The notes below the pieces were generated by a model. The model saw only the letters and a program-made list of their open reading frames with translations. It was not told where the DNA came from and ran no database searches. Both the position numbers and the translations under genes were made by a program. Below are positions 1-5,273 of a stretch of DNA of 5,273 bases, piece by piece. This stretch comes from Actinomycetota bacterium (GTDB taxonomy: Bacteria; Actinomycetota; Actinomycetes; Nanopelagicales; Nanopelagicaceae): contig WLCY01000054.1 of assembly GCA_009705075.1 (NCBI GenBank), forward strand, positions 1 to 5,273, read 5' to 3'. Within the stretch, counting starts at the first letter, position 1; every line of letters starts with the position of its first letter.

Positions 1-2
1 CT

Positions 3-290
3 GTTTCATTCTGTATTTTTCTAGCAATTCGCTTTAAAACCGTCGGCGGGTTCAAAGTTTCGGATTTAAGGATTCTATTTATTATCGGTGCAACAGACTT
101 TGTTGCGAATCTTCTCTTAGGAGTAGCAACTACTAAAGGTTTGATTTCGGTAGCGATGGTCTTTGGATCGCTATTCCCAATTGTTACCGCTTTACTTGCA
201 TTTAAATTTCTGCATGAGCGCCTTCATAAAGTTCAGTATCTGGGAATTATCCTCGCGGTTTCTGGAGTTTCACTAATTTCTATTGGCTGA
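3..290 (+). CDS. EamA/DMT-family transporter, C-terminal fragment (5' end outside window)
   Basis: The frame is open from the left edge to a TGA at 288-290, giving 95 residues with no start in view. The sequence is strongly hydrophobic, with membrane segments at about residues 22-42, 47-69 and 78-95 and the end of another at 1-11. The stretch LFPIVTALLAFKFLHERL (58-75), followed by a closing helix that begins VQYLGIIL, is typical of the last two helices of EamA (drug/metabolite transporter superfamily) proteins: a helix ending in a charged 'ER' turn, then a final helix. Full-length members have about 10 helices and 280-300 residues, so roughly two thirds is missing. Members export or import small metabolites, and the substrate cannot be told from this end. 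The last 58 bases overlap the 3' end of the reductase gene on the other strand. Family assignment is good; function is unknown. Confidence 0.85.
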   Translation, partial: VSFCIFLAIRFKTVGGFKVSDLRILFIIGATDFVANLLLGVATTKGLISVAMVFGSLFPIVTALLAFKFLHERLHKVQYLGIILAVSGVSLISIG

Positions 291-787
291 TTTCTCACTA
301 GTTTTAAGAAAGTTTCGCCTTCAATTTTCTCACTTGATTCAACTATAAAATCTCGAGTCAGAGCACTTAAATCATAAATATGATCGCCCCCAGATTTTTC
401 ACTAATCGTTAAGAACAATTCGGAAATTAGGTTTGCGACTAAGAGCTCTTTAAGTAAATTGATTCCGCCTTCAACCAGAATATTTTCACCAAATTCTTGA
501 GTTGCCCGATGAATTGCTGAAACCGGGTCCATTTCCCAGATGTGGAGGAGCGGATTTGCCAACAAATTTTCTGGAAGATTGCCGACCCTGGTGATGACAA
601 CAAGTGGCACTGGAGTGTTTGCGTACGGCTCAGTTCTAGCGGTATTGCCACCGATTAAAATCGCTGAGGCTTGGGCTCTAAGTTCGTGAAAGCGTGCACG
701 ATCTGCAGGGGAGCTAAGAGAGCGGGAAGAGCCGCCAAGGGAGGTACTTCCATCGCTTCCCATCACTAAATTCGCTTTGGCGCTCAT
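233..787 (-). CDS. Stand-alone RibD C-terminal (dihydrofolate reductase-like) domain reductase
   Basis: This 184-residue protein covers a single RibD_C domain. In order it shows the N-terminal strand with SDG (11-13), an SSPADRARFHELRA helix (25-38), the cofactor-loop segment ILIGGNTARTEPY (43-55) and the glycine-rich ILVEGGINLLKEL (103-115), all hallmarks of NADPH-binding pyrimidine reductases. In riboflavin synthesis this domain reduces the ribosyl group of 5-amino-6-ribosylamino-uracil phosphate. Here the deaminase half of classical RibD is absent, so it is either a split RibD reductase or one of the many RibD_C paralogues with another substrate; no gene symbol is given for that reason. 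I chose the ATG at 787-785 over an in-frame TTG six bases upstream because a TACGGT box ends 6 bases before the ATG and would abut the TTG. The last 18 residues lie on the complement of the transporter gene and are rich in P, E and I, unlike the domain core. Confidence 0.85.
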   Translation of the reverse strand: MSAKANLVMGSDGSTSLGGSSRSLSSPADRARFHELRAQASAILIGGNTARTEPYANTPVPLVVITRVGNLPENLLANPLLHIWEMDPVSAIHRATQEFGENILVEGGINLLKELLVANLISELFLTISEKSGGDHIYDLSALTRDFIVESSEKIEGETFLKLVRNQPIEISETPETARIIPRY

Positions 788-793
788 GGTCAA

Positions 794-799
794 ACCGTA
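794..799 (-). promoter_or_regulatory. Putative -10 box (TACGGT) of a leaderless promoter for the RibD-like reductase
   Basis: Read on the minus strand, TACGGT fits the actinobacterial TAnnnT -10 pattern. It is followed by exactly six bases (TTGACC) and then the ATG at 787, so transcription would begin at or next to the start codon. No Shine-Dalgarno sequence precedes the ATG. At a 17-base spacer, the -35 position reads ATGATA (822 to 817), matching TTGACA at four of six bases. Inferred from sequence only. Confidence 0.5.
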
Positions 800-816
800 G
801 TGTCAGTGGCGGGATT

Positions 817-822
817 TATCAT
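817..822 (+). promoter_or_regulatory. Putative -10 box (TATCAT) of a leaderless promoter for the small four-cysteine protein
   Basis: TATCAT matches TAnnnT and is followed by seven bases and then the ATG at 830. No ribosome binding site is seen before that ATG, which fits a leaderless or near-leaderless transcript. The -35 position at 17-bp spacing is poor (ACCGTA) and coincides with the -10 box of the opposite promoter. Confidence 0.5.
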
Positions 823-829
823 TTTCAAC

Positions 830-1006
830 ATGATCATCGACTGCCAAAACTGCACCATGCGCGACATCTCATGTGATGATTGCGTTGTACCAGTACTACT
901 CAATATCACTTCTGCACCAAAGCGTGATATTTCAGAGAATCAAATCAGCGCACTCTCGGTTCTCTCTGAGAAAGGCTTAGTTCCGCCACTTCGCTTCGCA
1001 AAATAA
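830..1006 (+). CDS. Small conserved actinobacterial protein with two CxxC pairs
   Basis: The product has 58 residues. Cysteines at 5, 8, 15 and 18 form C-x2-C-x6-C-x2-C within MIIDCQNCTM...CDDCVV, followed by a hydrophobic VVPVLLN stretch, a short polar linker and a helix-like segment ending GLVPPLRFAK. From memory, small proteins with the same 'IDCxxCxMRDxxCxDCVV' start and 'GLVPxLR' end occur across actinobacteria, often near an NlpC/P60 hydrolase gene; no function is known to me. The spacing of the cysteines suggests a single metal site, zinc or possibly iron, but that is inference. GTG codons at 800 and 806 would add ten or eight residues, but family members as I remember them begin just before IDC, and a -10-like box lies inside that extension, so I prefer ATG 830. 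It is divergent from the reductase and lies 66 bp upstream of the hydrolase. Confidence 0.75.
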   Translation: MIIDCQNCTMRDISCDDCVVPVLLNITSAPKRDISENQISALSVLSEKGLVPPLRFAK

Positions 1007-1036
1007 GCGTGAATTCGCCTAAATGAATCGAAATAT

Positions 1037-1066
1037 TTGAACTCGAGTGTGGGCAATGGTTACCCT
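1037..1066 (+). promoter_or_regulatory. Sigma70-type promoter for the NlpC/P60 hydrolase-pimB' pair
   Basis: TTGAAC (1037-1042) matches the TTGACA -35 consensus at four of six bases and TACCCT (1061-1066) matches the TAnnnT -10 pattern, with an 18-bp spacer. Six bases separate the -10 from the ATG at 1073, so the transcript would be leaderless. This also explains why an apparent TTG start at 1037 is not one: it is part of the -35 box. It lies in the 66-bp gap after the small cysteine protein, so the hydrolase has its own promoter and may also receive read-through. Confidence 0.6.
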
Positions 1067-1072
1067 TCTCGA

Positions 1073-2092
1073 ATGAAATTGCTGAGATCAGTTGCGCAGG
1101 TGACAGGTGCTGCGATGGTGCTTTCACTGCTACCAATTTCGATTGCCCAAGCAGCGCCCTCTATAAATGATGTTCGTAATCAAATTCGAATTCTTCAAGA
1201 GCAAGCTGCAGCTGCAGGAGAAGCAGCGCAGGCAGCGAAGGTCGAATACGCCTCACTTACCCGAAAATTAGAATCGGTTCAACGTCAGGCTGCGGCAGAT
1301 GCGGCAACTGTTGCAAAATTTAAGAACTCCTTGGGGGCCATAGCAAACGAGCAGTACAAGAATGGTTCAATGAGTCGGAGCCTTGAACTTCTCTTCTCCT
1401 CTGATCCAAAGTTATTTCTCGCAGCAGCAGGTTCTTTAGAGTCTGTTACAAGAAAGCAATCTCTTCAATTGAAGCAGTACAGCGTTGCGAAGCAGAGATT
1501 GACCGCAACTTCACTAACTGTTAATGACAAATTGGCTTTAGCAAAACGTGCGCAAGCCAGATTTATCTCACAGGAAAAAGCGGTAAAAGATAAATTAGCG
1601 AAAGCTCAAAAATTATTTAACTCACTCTCCAAAGCCGAACGTGCCCGACTTGCTAAGTTAAATGACGACCAAGAAAATGCTGATCAGAGAAAATCGAAAT
1701 CACTTGCTGCCAAATCAAATCTTGGCTCTGGCCGTGGATCAATTGCACTCAGATATTCAATTAAGCAGATGGGCGATCGCTATGTCTATGGCGCAGCAGG
1801 CCCAACGCTCTGGGATTGCAGTGGCTTGACGATGAGGGCATTTGGCGCAGCAGGCGTATCACTGCCTCACTCGGCTGCAGCTCAGTCACGATATGGAAAA
1901 CGAGTCTCGCTTAGCCAATTGAAGCCCGGAGATTTAGTTTTCTTTGGTCGCAATCGATACATCTCTCACGTTGGAATTTATATAAGTAAGGGACGTATGG
2001 TCAATGCACCAAAGCCTGGTTCTAGAGTAAAAATCATGACATTTACCCCGAATTTTGGTTCCCTAAGTTTCTACGGTGCCCGTCGTCTCTAA
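1073..2092 (+). CDS. Secreted coiled-coil NlpC/P60 (C40 family) peptidoglycan endopeptidase
   Basis: The 339-residue product begins with a Sec signal peptide: basic MKLLR, a hydrophobic core to about residue 24, and a likely cut after AQA (25-27). Residues about 30-215 are Ala/Lys/Gln/Glu-rich and helical, a coiled-coil like that of RipA-type hydrolases, with a polar linker near 200-222. The NlpC/P60 domain fills 223-339: nucleophile Cys249 in DCSG, His299 in SHVGIYI, and LKPGDLVFF (283-291) before it. The usual third polar residue falls at Asn311 (MVNAP), where many relatives have His. The enzyme would cleave the D-Glu-diaminopimelate bond in peptide stems outside the membrane, with the coiled coil acting as a regulatory or docking arm. 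A TTG frame extension to 1037 would put 12 residues before the signal peptide, so ATG 1073 is preferred. Its 3' end overlaps the mannosyltransferase by 17 bp, as in an operon. It resembles mycobacterial Rv2190c in domains and context. Confidence 0.92.
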   Translation: MKLLRSVAQVTGAAMVLSLLPISIAQAAPSINDVRNQIRILQEQAAAAGEAAQAAKVEYASLTRKLESVQRQAAADAATVAKFKNSLGAIANEQYKNGSMSRSLELLFSSDPKLFLAAAGSLESVTRKQSLQLKQYSVAKQRLTATSLTVNDKLALAKRAQARFISQEKAVKDKLAKAQKLFNSLSKAERARLAKLNDDQENADQRKSKSLAAKSNLGSGRGSIALRYSIKQMGDRYVYGAAGPTLWDCSGLTMRAFGAAGVSLPHSAAAQSRYGKRVSLSQLKPGDLVFFGRNRYISHVGIYISKGRMVNAPKPGSRVKIMTFTPNFGSLSFYGARRL

Positions 2093-3227
2093 CGTCCGCA
2101 AGATATTGCTTGTCACCAATGATTTGGGGCCAAGATCTGGCGGAATTGAAACTTTCATCCTTGGCTTACTTGCCAAATTAAATGGCAGAGAAATCGCGAT
2201 TTATACCTCGTCGCAAGCCGGTGATATTGAATTCGATGAAGAGCTCATTAAGAAATATGGCGTAGTGATTTATCGAGATCGCGCAAAGGTCTTGCTTCCA
2301 TCGCTTCGCACTATTAGGGCAGTAAAAGCGGTAATGCAAATTCATAAATGCGAAACAATCTGGTTTGGGGCGGCAGCGCCACTAGCTTTGATGGCGCCAA
2401 ATTTGCGCAGAGCTGGTGCGAAACGAGTAGTCGCATTGACTCATGGCCATGAAGTCTGGTGGGCGAGAACGCCGATTTTCAAACTAGCACTTCGCCGAAT
2501 CGGAAATTCAGCTGATGTTCTTACCTACTTAGGTAGTTTTACCGGAAGTGCAATCGCTAAGGCTGTTGGAAAAAAATGTGAACTAATACAGATCGCACCT
2601 GGCATCTCTACCAACTTCTTCCAACCAGGGCCAAAGCCTTTGAATTTAGTTGAGAAGTATCGAATTGCCAATCGACCAACACTTGTTTGCGTTGGCCGCT
2701 TAGTTCATCGCAAAGGACAAGATAAGTTGATTGAAGCTATGGCGGCGATTAAAACAGCTATCCCTGGCGCAGTTCTTCTGCTAATTGGAATTGGCCCACG
2801 GGAAGCGCATTTGCGAAAGTTGATTGCAAAACACGACTTAGCGAGTGATGTTCTCCTGTTAGGCCGAGTTACTTATGACCAACTTCCAGATCACATTCTG
2901 CTCGGCGATGTATTTGTCGGACCATCAAGATCAAGACTTGCTGGGTTAGAAGTTGAAGGCTTAGGAATTGTCTATCTGGAAGCAAGTTCATGCGGTTTAC
3001 CCGTAATAGCCGGAGATTCAGGAGGCGCACCCGACGCCGTTCAAAACAATAGAACCGGCTTAGTTGTTGATGGCACAAGTGTTCAAGATATTTCTAATGC
3101 TTGCATCAAACTTCTTTCTGATCCTAAATTGGCAGAAGAGCTCGGCAGCAATGGCAGAAATTGGGCAGTTGAAGAGTGGAACTGGGATCTCTGGGGAGCA
3201 AAGTTTGCAAAGGTGCTAGAAGGATAA
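2076..3227 (+). CDS. pimB': GT4 family mannosyltransferase, probable PimB' (phosphatidylinositol monomannoside mannosyltransferase)
   Basis: This 383-residue GT-B fold enzyme matches the roughly 380-385 residues of characterised PimB'. The N-terminal Rossmann half has LLVTNDLGPRSGGIETF (11-27) with the acceptor-side GG loop and THGHE (122-126). The C-terminal half has GRLVHRKGQD (207-216), with Arg208 and Lys213 in the positions that contact the GDP-mannose phosphates, and the EX7E motif EGLGIVYLE (Glu294, Glu302), followed by GLPVIAGDSGGAPDAV. The LEVEGLGIVYLE...GDSGGAP signature is close to PimB' as I remember it. PimB' adds the second mannose (alpha-1,6) to PIM1 at the inner face of the membrane. 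The GTG at 2076 lies inside the hydrolase gene; no better start exists before the first conserved strand and no clear RBS is seen, so translation may be coupled. A generic GT4 with another acceptor is possible, but context favours PimB'. Confidence 0.8.
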   Translation: MPVVSNVRKILLVTNDLGPRSGGIETFILGLLAKLNGREIAIYTSSQAGDIEFDEELIKKYGVVIYRDRAKVLLPSLRTIRAVKAVMQIHKCETIWFGAAAPLALMAPNLRRAGAKRVVALTHGHEVWWARTPIFKLALRRIGNSADVLTYLGSFTGSAIAKAVGKKCELIQIAPGISTNFFQPGPKPLNLVEKYRIANRPTLVCVGRLVHRKGQDKLIEAMAAIKTAIPGAVLLLIGIGPREAHLRKLIAKHDLASDVLLLGRVTYDQLPDHILLGDVFVGPSRSRLAGLEVEGLGIVYLEASSCGLPVIAGDSGGAPDAVQNNRTGLVVDGTSVQDISNACIKLLSDPKLAEELGSNGRNWAVEEWNWDLWGAKFAKVLEG

Positions 3228-3764
3228 GTATTTGTACTCGATTGCAATAGCAATTGCTTGTGTTCTATTGACTACTTCAAACTTTTGGTAGATAGATGCG
3301 AGGTGACTCTTAATGGTTGCCTCTGTTAGAAATAACTCACTCGCCATAGCTTTAGCAGTTATTCCTCGAGGCAATAGCGCAAGCACCTCCTTTTCGCGCC
3401 TGGTAAGTGGTGTAATTAATTTACTTACCTTTTTACCCTCATCTAAGAAATATTTTGGAAAGTTAAGCAATTCCCGGAGTTCACCTAGAAGTTCATCAGA
3501 CTCATCAATCCCAGCCAGAGCGATATTTATGGCAGAAATTTCTCGTCTTATTTCAATTGAGAAAATTACCTTTGAAGCTTCGTCATCAAATGGGATTTCA
3601 CCATTTAGTAGATCGCAAAGAGAAGAGACATGTGAGCGGAGAGTTCGCAGCACGCTACGAAATTCGGGTGATACGGCGGTTCGACCGGCCGCCGAATCTA
3701 ATTTATTACCGATCTCCGATAGTTCTTTACTTATCTCGTCATGTAGGGCACGAGCCGTTTTCAC
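3216..3764 (-). CDS. LuxR/GerE-type HTH regulator with a helical, kinase H-box-like N-terminus and no receiver
   Basis: The product has 182 residues. The C-terminal HTH (about 119-178) is a clear LuxR/GerE domain: LTRREKEVLALLPRGITAKAMASELFL, TEATIKSHLASIYQKF, and NRTQAIAIAIE. Residues 1-115 are about the length of a response-regulator receiver but show no phosphoacceptor Asp pattern or alternating strands. They look wholly helical and begin ARALHDEISKELSEIGNKL, which resembles the His-containing H-box of NarL-type histidine kinases (HisKA_3), with His8. No ATPase domain follows. It starts at a GTG whose last two bases lie in the upstream ligase stop (GTGA overlap), so it is probably co-transcribed and coupled with the acyl-CoA synthetase. 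Its TAG stop lies inside the 3' end of pimB'. DNA binding is well supported; the signal it senses and its targets are unknown. Regulation of the neighbouring lipid genes is only a guess. Confidence 0.85.
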   Translation of the reverse strand: MKTARALHDEISKELSEIGNKLDSAAGRTAVSPEFRSVLRTLRSHVSSLCDLLNGEIPFDDEASKVIFSIEIRREISAINIALAGIDESDELLGELRELLNFPKYFLDEGKKVSKLITPLTRREKEVLALLPRGITAKAMASELFLTEATIKSHLASIYQKFEVVNRTQAIAIAIEYKYLSF

Positions 3765-5273
3765 TGAAAGAGCGCTTCGATTTCCTCTGCAAATTCTTGG
3801 GCGACCACATGCCGCTTTACGGAGAGTTTGGCAGTTAGTTGACCACCTGCGATAGTGAAATCACTTGGCAAGATAGTAAATTTGCGAATCGATTCTGCCC
3901 GACTTACTGCCTTATTCGCCTCATCTATTGCCGTTTGAATTACCGCAATTAAATCTGGGTCTTTAGTAAGTGCCGCAATACTTGCGCCATCTTTCTTATT
4001 TGCAGTTATCCAACTCTTTATAGCATCTGGATCAATCGTAACTAACGCAGCAATAAATGGTTTGTTATCGCCAACCACCATGCACTGGCTAACAAGAGGG
4101 TGTGCCCGAACTCGATCTTCAAGCACTGCTGGCGCAACATTTTTACCGCCAGAAGTAACTATTAACTCCTTCTTTCTTCCGACAATTGCAAGAAATCCCT
4201 GATGATCGATTGTTCCAAGGTCTCCACTTTTGAAGAAGCCGTCACTTGTGAACGATTCGTTATTAGCTGCCTCGTTCTGCCAGTAGCCATTCATAATAAT
4301 GGCGCCTTTTATTAGGACTTCGCCATCTTCAGCAATTTTTATTGTTGTTCCTGGAAGAGGGCGGCCAACAGAACCAACCTTCTGTGCGGTTGAAAGATTT
4401 AGCGTTGCGCCTGCTGTAGTTTCAGTAAGACCGTACCCTTCCAAAATATTCACACCAGCGCCACGGTAGAAATGACCCAAACGCGCACCAAGGGGAGCGC
4501 CACCTGAAATTGCAGCTTCAACTCTTCCGCCCATTCCAGCGCGGATTTTGGAATAAACCAGCTTGTCAAAAATAGTGTGCTTTAAAAGTAAACCGACGTT
4601 CATTTTCTTTGAATCTTGAGCCTCGCTATATGCAATGGCAACATCAGCGGCCTTGCGGAAGATTGCGCCCTTGCCCGCAGCATCTGCTTTAGCTTCGGCA
4701 CCGTTGTAAATCTTTTCAAAAATTCTAGGAACGGCAAGTACGAATGTTGGCTTGAAGGTTCCAAGATCTGCTGCCAACCTAGTTATGTCACCGCAATGTG
4801 CCAGATGAAGTCCTGCGGTAATTGCACCAACTTCAACCATGCGACCGAAGACGTGTGCGACTGGGAGAAACAGAAGTGTTGATCCACCAGGTTTTAGAAA
4901 GAGATCACTTGCGCCTTGGACAACATTCCCACATTCGGAGAGGAAATTGCCGTGTGTTAATTGCACTCCTTTTGGTTTTCCGGTTGTACCTGAGGTGTAG
5001 ATAAGAGTGGCAAGTGAATCAGGAGTTGGTTGGTTCCTCCGATTTTCTACTTCGCTATCTGAAATCTTGCTGCCGAGATTAGTAATTTCATCAAGTGCAC
5101 CATCTGTAATAGTCCAAATCGATTTGCATGCTGCAGTAATCACTGGGTTTACAACTTCGCGATGCTGTGGAGTTTCAACAATAATTGCCACAGCACCTGA
5201 GTCTGCCAAAATCCACTCAACTTGTTCTGAACTTGAAGTCTCATAAATTGGAACAGAGACTGCTCCGGCATAC
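3761..5273 (-). CDS. Long-chain acyl-CoA synthetase (AMP-forming, FadD15/FAA1 type), N-terminus outside window
   Basis: The frame is open from the right edge (reading YAGAVSVPIYETSS...) to TGA at 3763-3761, giving 503 visible residues; relatives have about 600, so roughly 95 are missing. A TTG at 5209 is internal, since the conserved sequence continues past it. Visible-residue motifs: ATP P-loop YTSGTTGKPKG (92-102), followed by LTHGN; LPVAHVFGR (136-144); adenylate motif EGYGLTETTAG (278-288); KSGDLG (348-353); and hinge region GRKKELIVTSGGKNVAP (365-381). This order and the GGKNVAP signature define the long-chain fatty acyl-CoA synthetase branch of the ANL superfamily. The enzyme activates a fatty acid with ATP to acyl-AMP, then transfers it to CoA, usually at the membrane. 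The C-terminal A10 segment reads GGQLTAKLSVKRHVV, so the usual catalytic lysine site seems altered. It converges on pimB' and overlaps the LuxR gene by 4 bp. Confidence 0.93.
   Translation of the reverse strand, partial: YAGAVSVPIYETSSSEQVEWILADSGAVAIIVETPQHREVVNPVITAACKSIWTITDGALDEITNLGSKISDSEVENRRNQPTPDSLATLIYTSGTTGKPKGVQLTHGNFLSECGNVVQGASDLFLKPGGSTLLFLPVAHVFGRMVEVGAITAGLHLAHCGDITRLAADLGTFKPTFVLAVPRIFEKIYNGAEAKADAAGKGAIFRKAADVAIAYSEAQDSKKMNVGLLLKHTIFDKLVYSKIRAGMGGRVEAAISGGAPLGARLGHFYRGAGVNILEGYGLTETTAGATLNLSTAQKVGSVGRPLPGTTIKIAEDGEVLIKGAIIMNGYWQNEAANNESFTSDGFFKSGDLGTIDHQGFLAIVGRKKELIVTSGGKNVAPAVLEDRVRAHPLVSQCMVVGDNKPFIAALVTIDPDAIKSWITANKKDGASIAALTKDPDLIAVIQTAIDEANKAVSRAESIRKFTILPSDFTIAGGQLTAKLSVKRHVVAQEFAEEIEALFQ

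Noticed and set aside
800..829. GTG start at 800 for the small four-cysteine protein
   Set aside because: The extension overlaps a -10-like box and goes beyond the family's usual start just before IDCxxC.
1008..1019. Imperfect palindrome GCGTGAATTCGC after the small protein gene
   Set aside because: It is too short and lacks a loop or T-run, so it is probably chance and not a terminator or operator that can be supported.
1037..1072. TTG start giving the hydrolase 12 extra residues
   Set aside because: It would put a polar stretch before the signal peptide, and the same bases make a good -35/-10 promoter for the ATG at 1073.
945..1136. Minus-strand open frame across the small protein and hydrolase starts
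   Set aside because: It covers the end of one supported gene, the promoter and the signal peptide of another, and shows no family features.
3239..3256. Small inverted repeat CGATTGC-AATA-GCAATTG just after the pimB' stop, a possible terminator
   Set aside because: The stem is only seven pairs with one G-U and low GC, no T-run follows, and it lies in the conserved HTH coding end of the LuxR gene.
3313..3855. Long plus-strand open frame of 180 codons opposite the LuxR gene
   Set aside because: It is antisense to a clear HTH protein, is Ser/Arg-rich without recognisable domains, and runs across the LuxR-fadD junction; it is a shadow frame.
4616..5246. Plus-strand open frames opposite the acyl-CoA synthetase
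   Set aside because: The minus strand here encodes unmistakable ANL-superfamily motifs; the opposite frames have no coherent protein features.

Overview
This window most likely comes from a low-GC, streamlined actinobacterium, such as one of the freshwater acI/Nanopelagicales type. That is inference, based on actinobacterial gene content and order, A+T-leaning codon use, almost no intergenic DNA, overlapping genes and apparently leaderless starts. No mobile element, CRISPR array, tRNA or rRNA is visible, and no non-coding stretch exceeds about 70 bases.

Layout. (1) Positions 3-290, plus strand: the C-terminal end of an EamA/DMT-family membrane transporter, cut by the left edge. (2) 233-787, minus: a stand-alone RibD C-terminal-type reductase whose 3' end overlaps the transporter tail-to-tail. 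(3) 788-829: a 42-bp divergent promoter region. (4) 830-1006, plus: a 58-residue protein with four cysteines in two CxxC pairs. (5) 1073-2092, plus: a secreted coiled-coil plus NlpC/P60 peptidoglycan hydrolase behind a good promoter. (6) 2076-3227, plus: a GT4 mannosyltransferase, probably PimB', overlapping the hydrolase by 17 bp. (7) 3216-3764, minus: a LuxR-type HTH regulator without a receiver domain, overlapping the mannosyltransferase tail-to-tail by 12 bp. (8) 3761-5273, minus: a long-chain acyl-CoA synthetase of the FadD15 type, lacking its N-terminus because of the right edge, and joined to the regulator by a GTGA overlap.

The right-hand half is an envelope/lipid cassette. NlpC/P60 hydrolase and PimB' converging on a FadD15-like ligase matches, from memory, the mycobacterial order Rv2190c-Rv2188c (pimB') facing Rv2187 (fadD15). 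The hydrolase would remodel peptidoglycan, PimB' would mannosylate phosphatidylinositol, and the ligase would activate fatty acids. The unusual element here is the LuxR-type gene between pimB' and fadD. Its N-terminus resembles a histidine-kinase H-box rather than a receiver, and it is the best candidate for something undescribed. A second theme is that three gene starts each have a TAnnnT box 6-7 bases before the ATG, as expected for leaderless transcripts.
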